Assembly: GCF_040712315.1 (NCBI RefSeq)
Contig: NC_134017.1
Location: 16,398,001-16,462,000 of the forward strand
Source: Castanea sativa
Taxonomy: Eukaryota > Streptophyta > Magnoliopsida > Fagales > Fagaceae
Length of the DNA stretch: 64,000 nucleotides
Reading direction: 5' to 3'
The notes under the pieces were generated by a model, which was given only the letters and a program-made list of their open reading frames with translations, was not told the DNA's origin and did not search any database. The position numbers and the translations under genes are program-made. Shown here piece after piece: positions 22,559-34,353 of this stretch (position 1 is the stretch's first letter; each line of letters starts with the position of its first letter).

Positions 22559-23114
22559 GCTGGTTAACTGGTTTTATGTCATCTAGGTTATAAGCCAATA
22601 TGCTACTTCCAAGGCAATTTACTATACATATGAGAGTTTCAGCACTTGTAAGCTTGAATCAGGTTTTTCTTTTGCTATTTTTCTCCTGGTGGGAAATGCT
22701 TGATTTTTTCTTTTTTGGAATTGTACAAGACTGAAAGTACCATTCACCCTTAATAGTTCATTTGTGAAAGTATTCAAAGAGAAGAATTAGAATTTCCATG
22801 TTTAGTTGTTTTTTCTTGTGTTTTAATAAGAACTTCCATGTTTAGTTTAAATGGCCTGACTAGGATATAAAAGTAGAAATTTTCTAATCCATGAAATTCA
22901 TGGATGGATTAAAACACTATTAATGTGGATTTGAAATAATCAAAGTGTAACATGTTATTCGATATAAATTATAAAGTATTTCAGTTGGATTAAAAGTTGT
23001 TCGAAAGTTCAAATACATCATGGTTTTAAATGCTAAATGCAGCCCAAAACACAAATCTATCAAACTGGCTCGATAAGCATGATGTTTGTTAGGCTAGCAA
23101 TTTTCGCACATTGA

Positions 23115-23117
<3 letters not shown>
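22559..23117. other. NUP35 3' flank and spacer
   Basis: AT-rich sequence after the NUP35 stop, with no clear canonical AATAAA in the first 250 nt. It contains a short direct repeat, AACTTCCATGTTTAGTT / AATTTCCATGTTTAGTT (about 22792-22846). No gene seen. Confidence 0.5.
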
Positions 23118-23157
<40 letters not shown>

Positions 23158-23159
23158 GT

Positions 23160-23212
<53 letters not shown>

Positions 23213-23213
23213 T
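23118..23213. repeat. Compound microsatellite (CT)n-(CA)n-(TA)n-(CA)n
   Basis: (CT)n runs from 23118 to 23155. After a short TACGTA break come CA, TA and CA blocks from 23160 to 23213. Open frames across it encode only dipeptide repeats and are not genes. Confidence 0.9.
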
Positions 23214-23930
23214 GTATATCCTCGGAGTAGGTGTTCTGGATCTTGCACTGAACGCCTGGCCTATTTTGTTTTTCTCTTGCCTCGTGTGGCTGCCTTGAAG
23301 GATGCCTTTGGATGGCTTTCCTTCTTGGTATTTCATGACTTATATTAGATGTAATTTTGGTTGATTTTATTCTTTCCCAATGAAGAAAAAAGAAAAAAAG
23401 AGAAAAAAGAAGAAAAGCATCCCTGAAGCTGCAAGAAATATTGTCTTAACGATCAGTTTGATTAGTTTATGCACCCAATAATGTATATTGGGAGGGAAAT
23501 GCATAAAAGACAACCTGAGATGACAATGTGAGTCTGACAATAATAGACTTGTATTACACTCCATCTATGTAAGAATGATTGCCCAGGCCCTTTCTCGCAA
23601 TCAAGCTTTGGTATTGTCTCAAGCTTCCGCTTTCACAACAAATTGGTATAAGAAGACACACATGGACACAACACAATTTTTTGCGGGTTAAAATTTAGTG
23701 TACATGAATTTTGTGTCAAACGAGTTGACACACTTTAATATGTTTGATAAGTGAGTCAATTCTATGTTAACTTACCTCACAAACAACTCCAAATGACACG
23801 ATTCATATAAATAAATGTCTTTTATCTAACAAAAATTTGAATAATAAATATGATTGGGGAAATGGAAGGATTTTGATGGTTATATTGATAAATTCTTCAT
23901 TGCAACTCTAAGACTTCGTTTGGAAGTTCA

Positions 23931-25289
23931 TAAGAGAATGAAATGGAATGGAATGAAATGATCATAAGAGAATGAAAATAATAGAATTGAATAGAATGCA
24001 TTTAAGCAAGGGAAATGAATGGAAAATAGTGGAATGAAATGGAATTAAGTAAACTTGATTGGATATTTTAAAATAAAGGTATGGAAATGAATGAAAATGT
24101 AAGTAATCTTATTTGAGAGTAATATAGAGGGAATGAAATAAATTCATTTTATAACAATATTACTATTAGACCCTTGTAAGGTCACGGTTTAGTTCCTAAG
24201 CCCAAATGGTAACAGGGTTTAGGCCCAAAGAGCCCAATACAATGAATTTGTAGAGAGTGGGTTAGAAAACTAGACTCTAATGAGTTCGATAACAATTATA
24301 GTGGATCCAGACGACAAGAAAATAAAGATAAACTGGTTTTATCTAAAGAAAATTGTCATTGGCACAGTTTGAGGAGATTAGTTCTGGTATATATATTTTT
24401 TGAATTTGGTTATAAGTCTAGTTCTTGTTGTTGTAGTCTTTTCTCTTAATTCTCCGATCCATCCCTTTGTAAGGGGCTTCTTTCTCTATTATATACCCCT
24501 CTCTTCTTCATCTCTATCGTTCACATGTAGGTCAAGTTGTTGACTTTGATCTTTGTCCCATCAATACCTTCTTGAAGTCTTTGGGAGTAGCTGTAAGAAT
24601 GTTGACCATTATTCAGGTATCATCTCCACATTAATGCGGCCAGAGGGTTAGCTGCAAAGCATTCAATTCGGTGGTAGCAGCTTTCCCTTATATATTTCTT
24701 AGCTTCCATTTGTCCTATGTTTCCCTGATGTTTATCCTTAGTAGTAGAACCTTTCGAAGTGTTGCTCTCAAGGGTAGACCAATCCTTCCGACCTTTACTT
24801 TGCTTAGTCGATGAGGCATTCCTCATTGGATTACCTTCCCAAACCCTCGCAGTCATAGTTTGTTCGTGGCGCTCTGACTCTTACGTCTTCTTTATTGCCT
24901 ATTTGTTCTCAGACCACTAAGCGTCCTTGGACAAGGCCTACAGCCCAATATATACTTTTGGGCCCTTTATCCCTACAACCCTATTTTAAAATAAAGAGTT
25001 GAATATATAAGGGTATTTTGAGAGTTTTAGTGAAAAATTCATTAAATCTAATTCTATCTCCTCCCATTCCTCCCAATTTTGGAGGGAATGAAAATTTGAG
25101 ATTTTAAGAGAATAGAGAAGAATGAGTGTTTTCTTGTACTCATTCCATTCCCTCTCACTTGAACTTCTAAATTAGGAAACTTTCCATTCTCTCCATTAAA
25201 ACTCTCAAACAAAGGAAGGGAAGAATATTCTAAAATTATTCTGTTCGTTCCTTTCTATTCCATTTTATCCCCTTCTCCCAAACGATGGA
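23931..25289. mobile_element. TIR-type element with GAATG-rich subtermini, host of a solo LTR
   Basis: The left end CTTCGTTTGGAAGTTCATAAG and the inverse of the right end (CCATCGTTTGGGAGAAGGGG) are similar. The subterminal regions on both sides are rich in GGAATG / CATTCC words in opposite orientation (23938-24060 and 25060-25260). Its centre is interrupted by the solo LTR at 24175-24977. The superfamily is uncertain and no duplication was fixed. Confidence 0.5.
24175..24977 (+). repeat. Solo LTR with 5-bp target duplication
   Basis: The segment begins TGTAAGGTCACGG and ends TTTATCCCTACA (5'-TG...CA-3'). It is flanked by ACCCT at 24170-24174 and 24978-24982. A TATA-like CTATTATATACC lies at about 24497-24508. 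No internal retroelement domain is present, so it is a recombined solo LTR. The phrase GCCCAATACAATGAATTTGT reappears with changes at about 33700, marking a related fragment. Confidence 0.8.
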
Positions 25290-25748
25290 TAAAGCTCCTT
25301 ACCCTTTTACTCAAAACAGAGAGAGAGAGAAAAAAATGCTCTTTTTTACTTTATTTTCTTAGACTATGTATTAAACAGATTGAAATGGATCATGTTGTGT
25401 CAATTCACTTAACAATCAAATTGTGTTGTAGTTGAGGCGCTTTAACACGACTATAAAATGGATCAAATTTAGGTTGAGCTAAGTATTTGAATACTCTCTC
25501 TTGTCTCAAAATGACACAAACATGACCTGCTAACAAGAATTGTCACTCCAAAATTAGCAATAAATAGAACATAGTGTATCTTACTTCTAGTTAGGGTTGT
25601 TTTGGTATAATTTAATTTTATTGACTTATTTTGGAGGCGTGGACAATGTAAAGTAAAATTAATGGTTTTGTCTTGAGGTAATCCAAAATCCAATTTGGTT
25701 TCCACTTGCATATGTTTATTTATAATTTATATGTACGATCTCCTTTGG
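25290..25748. other. Spacer without gene
   Basis: AT-rich sequence with no supported feature. The minus-strand frame at 25469-25711 has no recognisable motif. Confidence 0.45.
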
Positions 25749-26427
25749 TTGTGATAAGGGTATTTTCATCCTGCAAAAGCATCTACACAGTTTGGCCCGT
25801 TAGGGTGGACGTCCCTTCCAATGGAACCCACGAATCAAAGACCCGTCGGGTTGAGTTCTCGACATATCGACGAGTCAATTGTCCACTCTTCCCAAAGGTC
25901 CCATTAGGCAACTAATTATGTGATCGACAGGCACATTTGTACTTCCTCATTCGCACACTGATGGTTGGAGGTAGACGCATACTGACGGATGGAGGTAAAT
26001 GCATATAGATGATTGAACTAATTGGGTTCCACAAGCCTTTACGTATCCTCCACTCATGAGTCCCTATATGGAAATAACTTGCACACCAAGTCCATATCTT
26101 ATCTATATGGGAAGAAAAGCCCTAAGATCTCGGGGCCTTAACTCCATATCTTCTCTACAAGGAAAGCTTCTACATTCAAGAGATCTTGGTTAGCTTTACA
26201 CTACTATATAAGCACTAAGCCTCATCTTCCTTAAGGAACATGAAAATTCCTAGCTCTCACACTATTGAGTTCCTAGAGATTCTATTGTCATTGACTTAAT
26301 TTTTGGAGGGTCTTTGGCCGATACCCCACTGATGTTCTTTGTTGGTTGTTTGTTCTTTTGTTCTTCAGGTACCCTAATTGGTGTGCGTGTGGACAATCAA
26401 CTCACTGACGATTTTTGTGCATCATCA
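25749..26427 (+). repeat. Probable gypsy-type LTR or LTR fragment
   Basis: The right end reads GACGATTTTTGTGCATCATCA, a form I associate with plant Ty3/gypsy LTR 3' ends. Upstream are a TATA-like CTACTATATAAGC (26202-26214) and GGCCGATACCCCACTG. The left boundary at about 25749 (TGTGATAAGGG) is a guess and no matching duplication was seen. No internal domain follows. Confidence 0.45.
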
Positions 26428-26602
26428 GATTGCTTTATTTTATTTTATTATTTTTAATGTATAGCAAATTGGCTAAAAAGAAGAAGAAGAAGAAGGAAAT
26501 CCATTAATCCAGAATAGAAATTGTCTATGTACCATTTTCGGTAGATTGTCAGGGTGGTGGAAGTTTTGAGTATAAAGCATTCAAGCTCGATTAAATAATT
26601 TA

Positions 26603-26818
26603 AGGTAAATTACAATCGGCATCCTTGAGATTTGAACTAATACCAAGTAGGTCCAAAATATTTAAGAAATAACCAATTTGGTCCCTAAACCATATGCTCT
26701 TAGAAATGAAAATGTTGTATTTAGCATATGATTCAGAGACCAAATCTGTTAGTTTTGAAATGTTTTGGACTTGTTTGGCTTTATTCCAAATCTCAAGGAT
26801 GCTAATTGTAATTTATCC
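26603..26818. mobile_element. 216-bp Mutator-like MITE
   Basis: Termini AGGTAAATTACAATCGGCAT and, inverted, GGATAAATTACAATTAGCAT continue as matching CCTTGAGATTTG. A perfect 9-bp duplication AATAATTTA flanks it at 26594-26602 and 26819-26827. This is the MULE signature. Non-coding. Confidence 0.85.
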
Positions 26819-27390
26819 AATAATTTATAACCAAAACAGCAAAACCCAACATTTGGTATTTGGGTTGCAGTTCACGGTTCACCAATTCACCTAAAAATCA
26901 GGTGCTGTATCTTGTTTCATTATATATATAGTTTGTAATTTTAGCATTTTCCTATAATGATAATTTAGATAGGGCTTATCAGTAATTATATTAGAATAGG
27001 GAACCAGTTTCACTAAATAGATTTCGAGTTGAGTAACGTGTGATGTAATGATAGGGAAAACATAAATTTTACAATATAAAGAGTTTATAAGTTGATATGT
27101 CATTAATAACTTAAACATAATTTAAAGGGTAAGATTCTATTTTGTTTGGTCCTTAAACGTTACCAAAAATTCGTTTTTCATCCCTAAACTTTAAGAAGTT
27201 TATTTTTCATCCCTAAACTATTGAAAATTTCATATTTAGCCCTTAAATTATTGAAAATGTTTTATTTATTTCCTTAAACTTTACTAAAAGTTTGTTTTTC
27301 ATCCCTAAATTATTGAAAATGTTATTTTTTCATCTTTATTTTTTTCTCTAAACTATTAAAAAATCTTTTTACAAAGTTTAGGGATATAAA

Positions 27391-28641
27391 TGGAAAATTA
27401 CACTTTACCGCCCTAAACTATACATCAGATTACACTTTGCACCATAAACTATTTGAACGCACACTTTGCACCCTAAACTATCACACTTTGCACACCGACG
27501 TTACTTTTACGGTTAAGTTAAACAGAAATTAATAGCACATGACTTGCACATGATTTTCCTTAGGTGACACATTGTGTAAAGACCAAAACACCCTTTGCTT
27601 GTTAAAGCACTGTTTTCCTTTATGGGAAAATACCCAGAAAAGTTTTCAATGAAAAATTGGGTTTAATAAGACTTTTAAGGAAGAAAATAGTAATTCATGG
27701 TATGGAGAGGAATTTTTTTTTTTTGATTTCCCACAGTTATTTCTTAAAGCTTTTAACCAGAGACTAATCACTGTTCATGATGGGTGGGCCCATAGCGGGG
27801 TAAATCACTGGCCCATGGAGTTATTTTAAAGTACTAGTGCCCAGACTTGAACTAAGGAGCTCCTAGTCAAACTCAAGATAGCCACTTTGAAATCGAGTGC
27901 CCAACCACTCGGTCAACCCCACTGAGTTTGGAGAGGCATTTGTGTTTGTAAGAATTAAGAGGGAAAGGAAATAAAGTGCTTTTAGAATATGCTCATGAAA
28001 ACCCAGTCTTGAATTATTTGGTTTTTCCTTGTTCTTTGGGAAAAAAATCAGGTTTTTTAGTTTTTTTTTTTCCAACACAGAAGACAAAATTTAAAAAGGA
28101 GAGCTAAAATTTAGAGAAAGTGGATGTTTGCAAAGCAAAAGAAAAAAAAAAAAAAATGGAAGTTAGGCTTTTTGTTTGTCATTAAACTCTGCATTTGGAG
28201 TTGTTGGAACTTGGAAGAAGCTATGGTTATTGTACAGTGAAGAAAATGGTATTAAATGACTTTACTCTTGCGGTGGTCATTCATTTTTTTAGTTGTAAAT
28301 ATTCTTACCTTTTTTTGGTTGATGCGAAGTTCATCTTTGAAGTTGATGAAAGCAAGAGTTTTGGACTAGGGGAGCAAAGCGAGAGACAAAGAGACTGTGG
28401 GGGAAGAAGATGCGTAACAGTGAGGGATAGTTAATAAGGGGCAATTTGGTCTTTTGATTATTGTAGCTGTCACGTGACTTGCACATGAGTCTTAATTCTG
28501 TTTAAATTAACAATTAACTAAATGGCGGGGTGCAAAGTGTGATAATTGTGATAGTTTAAGGTGTAAAGTGTGTATTCGAATAGTTTAGGGTGCAAAGTAT
28601 AATCTAGTGTATAGTTTAGGGTGGTAAAATGTAATTTCTCC
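27391..28641. mobile_element. Inner MULE-type element with long terminal inverted repeats
   Basis: The termini pair over roughly 150 bp: TGGAAAATTACACTTTACC and CCCTAAACTATACATCAGAT on the left against their inverses on the right (28480-28641), with several repeats of ACTTTGCACC. A perfect 9-bp duplication GGATATAAA flanks it at 27382-27390 and 28642-28650. The interior (about 27560-28430) holds a SINE and non-coding sequence; the small frame at 28195-28434 is not supported. Confidence 0.82.
27716..27928 (-). mobile_element. tRNA-derived SINE inside the inner MULE
   Basis: Read on the minus strand it starts near 27928. It shows a polymerase III A-box-like TTGACCGAGTGG at about 27902-27913 and a B-box-like AGTTCAAGTCTGG about 50 bp downstream (about 27844-27856). 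It ends in a poly(A) run (T-run on the plus strand from about 27713). A 13-bp target duplication with one mismatch, TGGAGAGG(A/C)ATTT, is at 27703-27715 and 27929-27941. Length of about 213 bp fits plant SINEs. Confidence 0.75.
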
Positions 28642-28732
28642 GGATATAAAAAGAATTTTTTAAAGTTTAGAGATGAAAAATAAGCTTTTGTTAAAGTTTA
28701 GCAACCAAAATAATATTTTATCCTAATTTAAA

Positions 28733-30711
28733 TATTTATTTATTTATTTTTTCTTCAATAAGAAGATTTCATTGAAAGAACAAAGGAGTAAAGGACACCA
28801 AACACAACAAACGATTCACGGGAGGTTGTGGGGGCAATAAGATTCTCACTAAATTAAGGTAGAAGACAAGCCTTTATATTATTTTTGATTAAATTGGCTA
28901 TTTCACACTGAACTTCACCTTGACTAGCCTCTACAACTGTTTTGTCCATGCAAAAAATAATTGAGATAACGATTTAAAGTTAATAAAAAGGGAAACGGAT
29001 ATGTAAACAATAAGGACAAACACTTCTTTTGTTTGCAGTAAATTTTAGTGTTGACATGAAGTGGAACCTAACAATTTATAAAATGTAAATTATACAACAT
29101 GTATGATTTTTTTTTTTAAACTTATGCAAAGGTTGATTAAACACATTTTTTGTTACACAAAGGTGTTGACAATATTAGTGTTTCTCTTTTAGAAAAAGTA
29201 CCCAAAACTTTGGTTTATCTTTAAAATATGGAACTTAATTTTGAAAATTTGAATGTAACATGTAACCTCCGCATGATATTATTTTAAGAATTAAATTAAA
29301 CGTCCTTTAAAAATAAACAAGAAGTTGCTAATATGATTGTTTATATATATAAAAAAAGTTGCTAATGTGATTGCATGTACCACATAAATCAATATCACAA
29401 GGGAGTTTTGCGTTTAAAATGGAGGAAGAGGAGAGGGTAACTCCATCCAAACATAGGGGAAGTCATTTGGGCAGTTGAGGTATCACTATTGCAGACTGCA
29501 GAGCAGGAAAATTCCTCGATAAATGTACAGGAACTAAACTAAACCAAACAAAGCAATTCCATTTTCATTGCACTGTCAACTCACGGGCCCTGTCCCAGTT
29601 CTTTCCACGTATCTCCTCTCGTTTGGGTAGTCAACTAGGTAAGTAAGTAACCACAAGTAGGTTTTTGTTTTTATTTTTATTTTGACTGAAATGATAGAAC
29701 TACGACTATATAAATTGCCATAATTTTTGTTACAATTATCTTATGTGTTAGACTTTAATTAATTTTTTGTCTTTTTTATATGAATTCACAACTTTTTCTT
29801 CTTTATTAACAATTTATCATGTGAACAATTGTAATACAAATTATGCTATTTTATATGATATTAGAATTTTTTAGGTATCCGTGCCCTCCATAGACTCCAT
29901 CCGTTGGTACATGTATTCATCATTTTAGCCTTTCCATTGTTATTTTATATGCGGTAGAAACAACATGCATTGGATTATTAATTATTATTTAATAGTTGAA
30001 TATTCTATGTTATTTAATTAGGACACTAATTCTTTGTTCCTCATTAATAAAATAACATTTTTTTAAAGTATAAACAGTTATAATATAGCTAACTGATTCA
30101 TAAAACTAAAAAAAAAAAAACAGTTAGTATTGTAGTAAGTCCATGTAATTAGAGTCTCAAAAAAAAAAAGAAAAAAGTCCATGTAATTAAGTTTAAATGT
30201 ATGGATCCGAGTCCCGACAATGGTAAATTTGTGCATGGGACTTGAACTGAACACATCACGTGTATTAAAATTAAATTATACTTATTATGTGCTGTGTTTA
30301 TCTCATCTCACGTCCGGATTATGAAAGAATTGGACCACGGCCAACCCCTTAAATGAGGGTTGCAAAATTTCTTTTTTCAGTTCAATTCAATATATAAATA
30401 TAGAAATTATATATATTTGAAATCGAATTTTTTTTAATATTAATAACTAACACACGTTAATTAGATGGGTGGAAGTGTGCGGAACTCATACACCATCTAT
30501 TCTTTTTTAAATTAGAGGGCATATATTATTTATAGATGTTTATAAAAAAATCCACCTTAACATAAATAAGTATTTGAGTAAAAAATAATTCATTTACTAA
30601 TAAGCTCATGTCCTTACTCACTCTTTAATCATTTGGAAAAAAGAAAAGAAGAAGAAGCAAAAATAAGGACAAATTTTTTAAAACTTGTTAAGGTGAAAAC
30701 TTTTAGTTACA
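28733..30711. other. AT-rich intergenic region
   Basis: No supported gene, transposon boundary or structured repeat. It contains short A/T tracts only. Confidence 0.5.
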
Positions 30712-30719
30712 ATAATATC

Positions 30720-31307
30720 CAAGGTTACCGATACCATACCGGTACCGGCCGGTACATACCGTACCGACCAGTGCACCGGTACCGGTACACTTTTATTTTG
30801 TACCGGAAAAAATACTGACTGTACCGGCCATACCGGTCAATTTCGGGCAATATTGGCCAGTACCGGGCGTACAGGCCGGTACAGAAAAAAACTTTTTTAT
30901 TTTATTTTTTATTTTAGTTTTGTAATTTTTGAATTTTTGTAAGGGCATAATGGTAACTTATTTACATTAACTTATTAGTATTATTTGTTTTCTTAGTATG
31001 CAATGAACAACTAAGCTTTCTATTTTTTATATTGTTTTTTTTTTCATTTTAATTGATACTAAAGTCTAAAACTATGAATAATTTGTTCTGAATTGAGGTA
31101 ATGTTTTATGATAAACTTTTATATTTACTATAATATAAGTAAAATATTATATGTTTATAAACATGGTTCTAGAGAATTTGGTGTGTGTGTGTGTGTATAT
31201 AAAATAGCGGTAAACCCAAAACGGTACATCGGTATTGACCGGTATCTGAAATATATCGTACCGGTGGCCAAACCGGTACAGCCTCCGGTACGGTATTGAC
31301 TTCTTTG
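30720..31307. mobile_element. Second hAT-like element with CCGGTACC-rich termini
   Basis: It begins CAAGGTTACCGATACC and ends in the inverse of CAAAGAAGTCAATACC (10 of 16 matching). It is flanked by a perfect 8-bp duplication ATAATATC at 30712-30719 and 31308-31315. Both subtermini (30725-30890 and 31205-31300) are packed with CCGGTACCGG, CCGATACC and GGTACGG words, while the middle is AT-rich. The 8-bp duplication and CA start fit hAT. No transposase. Confidence 0.8.
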
Positions 31308-31315
31308 ATAATATC

Positions 31316-32182
31316 GCTTTTATTTGGGTTTATTACTAACACTATTTTTTATGTATCAATTATAATAAATCATATTAATAATTATAAAAAGAACGTGTTA
31401 TTACATTTATTAGAAAAAAAAACACAAATTAATTGTAGTAGTAGTCTAGTAGATGTAAAGTAGAATAAAAGTGGAATTTCATTAGGAACTCATGGGTAAA
31501 TATCAAAATAGAAACCGAGAAATTGCCTAATTAAAATAGAAAATTTTTTTGACCCCAAATTTCAATTTTATGGTTGAGTCAATTTTATGTCACCCTAACA
31601 ATTAGACTCAAATGTAAGTAATTAGCCAATTAAACTATACATTGATGATAAGCATTGCATAAATAAGCATAATAAGCAAATTAAATGAGTAACAAACAAA
31701 GGCAAACCCAAGGTAATAATGAAAGTGTTATCGAAGAGGCAACCTTGAGAATTGAGCTGAAAACCTCTCCACAACTAGCCATCGAAACAATCCACTAAGA
31801 ATAGTATGTTCCAATGCAAATTGACCCACACAATCCTCAAGTAGTGCTGTAATCTTATACTCGAGCTCTCTAAGCTCTTGCTTGTAACTAACAATTTGCT
31901 GAGTCCTTTCTCTATCTTAATTATCAGATCTACAACCAAGCACTAGTTACATCTTCAAGTCACCATGGTTTAAATTGGCAAGCTCTAATGGTTCCCAAAA
32001 CACCAATTCACTCACAACACTCAAGCTAGTGATGATTGTGATTGGGATAATAATCTGTTAAAGAAATGACTATGGTGAGAGGGAGATTTGAGAGAATAGA
32101 TGGTGTTTGGCTCTCAAAATAATGGGTATAGTTCTCTCAACTCTTAGGTGGGTTCTTAGGGTTGAATTTGTGGGAAATATAT
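31316..32182. other. Spacer without recognised feature
   Basis: Moderately AT-rich with no supported open frame. The segment at about 31750-32110 looks old and transcribed-like (splice-like words) but has no coherent reading frame. Confidence 0.45.
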
Positions 32183-33338
32183 CACTACAAAACACGCGGG
32201 TCTATAGTCGCATTTGCAAAAATGCGGCTATAGCCAACCTATAGCTGTGTCTTTAAAACGCGGCTATAGGTTAAGTCTATATCCACGTTCCTGAACGTGG
32301 CTACAGGCCCAGCCAAATAATTTTTAAAGAAGGACCTATAGCTGCATTTTTTAAATGTGGCTGTAGGTTAAGTTTATAGTCCCGTTCATAAACGTGGCCA
32401 TAGGCCCAACCAAATAATTTTTTTTTAAAGGACTTATAGCTGCGTTTTTAAAATGAGGCTATAGATTACCAACATAAAATCTAAATTTCTATAAAAGGAT
32501 TAAAATACCCTCGAAACCTAAAAAAAAAAACCAAAATACCCCCCAAACCTAAAAATGACCAAAATACCCCCAAAATTAAAAAATGACCAAAATACCCTCG
32601 AAACCTAAAAAAAAAAAAACCCAAAATACCCCCGAAATCTAAAAATTAACAAAATACCCAAAAACCCAAAAAAATACAAAAATATCCCAAAAACCCAAAA
32701 AATGGCCAAAATACCCTTGAAACTTAAAAAATTACCAAAATACCCCCCAAACCCAAAAAATGACCAAAATACCCCTAAAACTCAAAAAATGACCAAAATA
32801 CCCGTGAAACCCAAAAAATGACCAAAAGGTGAACTTGAAATTGCATTGAAAAAGGTTTTTTTTTTTTTTCCTGTCATATTGGTACTTCTAAAATGCAAAA
32901 GAATACTTTAAGGTGATAAGGTCATCTTCGATATTGTCCAATTTGAATTTTTTTGGATGTTCTTTACTTGTCTTTTGTAGATAGGCATTTGCCATCTAGC
33001 CAAGGAAAAAAAAAACCTGTAGTCACGTTTTAAAAATGTGGCTATAGCCAAATTCAAAAAAAAACAAGAGGGTTATAGCCGCGTTTTTAAAACACGGTTA
33101 TAGCTTTCACCTATAGCCACGTTTGAAAAATGCGGCTAGAGTATGTCCTATAGCCGGATTTATTTTGCATTTGCAAAAATGTGGCCATAGACCCCTCAGG
33201 CCTATAGTCACGAGTTTTAGGTCATGACCGAAGAAAACACGGCTATAGGCCAAATCGTCTTATAGCCACGTTTTCATGATCTATAGCCGCGTTTTAAAAA
33301 TGCGGCTATAGAACCTTTTTTTGGGAGTATTTATAGTG
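32183..33338. mobile_element. CACTA-like non-autonomous transposon
   Basis: It begins CACTACAAAACACGCGGG and ends ...TTTATAGTG, i.e. CACTATAAA inverted, the hallmark of CACTA (En/Spm) termini. Both subterminal zones are built from repeated inverted words around GCGGCTATAG and CTATAGCCGCG (32205-32470 and 33015-33310), forming many small hairpins. The centre is a minisatellite (32500-32830). No transposase frame. A matching 3-bp duplication was not evident (TAT versus GGA). Confidence 0.7.
32500..32830 (+). repeat. Minisatellite of about 28-bp units inside the CACTA-like element
   Basis: Roughly eleven diverged units of the form CCAAAATACCC(C/T)(C/G)AAACCTAAAAAATGA run head to tail. They differ mainly in the length of A-runs and in CCC/CTC/CTT changes. 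Confidence 0.75.
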
Positions 33339-33612
33339 GGAAAAAGGTTGGTATAACATGTGATCTAAATAACATAATTTCTCTAGTTTTAGCTAATTCG
33401 TGGGTGTGAAAGTCTTGCAAATATGATCCTCAATTGATTTTTGAATGTTTCACGGGGTGCGAAAATGTGCCTTCAGCAGCACTAACTTAGACTCACATAC
33501 CCAACACAAATACAAAAGTATCTACAAATATAAAGTGGTTAAACTTGAATTACAATCAAATTGACACAAAATACAACTTACAAAAAGCCTAATAGATATA
33601 ATCAAGTATGTC

Positions 33613-33643
<31 letters not shown>

Positions 33644-34353
33644 AAGTGAGCGAAAATCAGTTTCAACTCAAATTAAATGGAGAGTTAATATATGACGGCC
33701 CAATACAATTAATTTGTAAAGAATGGGTTTTCAAGGTCAACCTTAGAATGCCTATATGGTTTAGCTTTAAAGTTAATGGAAAAATATCAAGTAAGTCATA
33801 AAGGAGAAGTAGATTTTTATATTAACTCTACCTTGGGTTAGTTCGAGGAGTGCTAGTTTATATAATGTTCAAATCTCATTTATAGGGTAGTGTTACACAG
33901 AGTATTTTTTTTTCAAGTTTTTTTTTCGTCCCCCCAATTTGAAGGTGTTCCCTTTTATTTTTATTTATTTATTATATAGATATCTGAATTGCATTCTAGC
34001 CCTCCACTTGTACAACCATTGATCTTCCTTTAGATGCATGTCCCATTAGGGTTTTGTTGGAGGTGGTAAAATATGCTATAAATTGTGATAGATACTTTAC
34101 CTAGATATTTCCTTTTTTCTTTACTTACACATCTCTACTTCCTTCCTTGATATTTTGTCTTTTGGTCCAAGTGACCTGCTCAATTCCTCCCAAGGAACGC
34201 TCGCTCTTCGAACTCCTTGGGTAGTCAGCCTCTATTCTCGCTCTCTTATTTGTGTATTGGGTCAAAACTAATGAGGGAATGATCTCTTCCACCTCCTTGG
34301 GCTGGGCCCATAGAGCTCTATTCTGTACTTGGATCTCACCCCCCCCCCCCCCC
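33613..34353. repeat. (TA)n tract and LTR-like fragment ending in a C-run
   Basis: A (TA)n tract at 33613-33640 is followed by sequence sharing phrases with the solo LTR at 24175, such as GCCCAATACAATTAATTTGT and AGAATGGGTT. It ends at a C-run (34338-34353) and a short CA repeat. Boundaries are not definable; related-LTR origin is inference. Confidence 0.35.

Larger units (their letters stand above)
27127..28723. mobile_element. MULE-type non-autonomous element (outer member of a nest)
   Basis: The ends GGGTAAGATTCTATTTTGTTT and the inverse of the right end (GGATAAAATATTATTTTGGTT) pair. A perfect 9-bp duplication TAATTTAAA lies at 27118-27126 and 28724-28732. The left arm contains several short repeats of TTTTTCATCCCTAAACT. 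Its centre is occupied by a second MULE-like element at 27391-28641. Confidence 0.82.

Noticed and set aside
23060..23336. Frames encoding VCVC, IYIY and RERE repeats
   Set aside because: Pure translation of a compound microsatellite.
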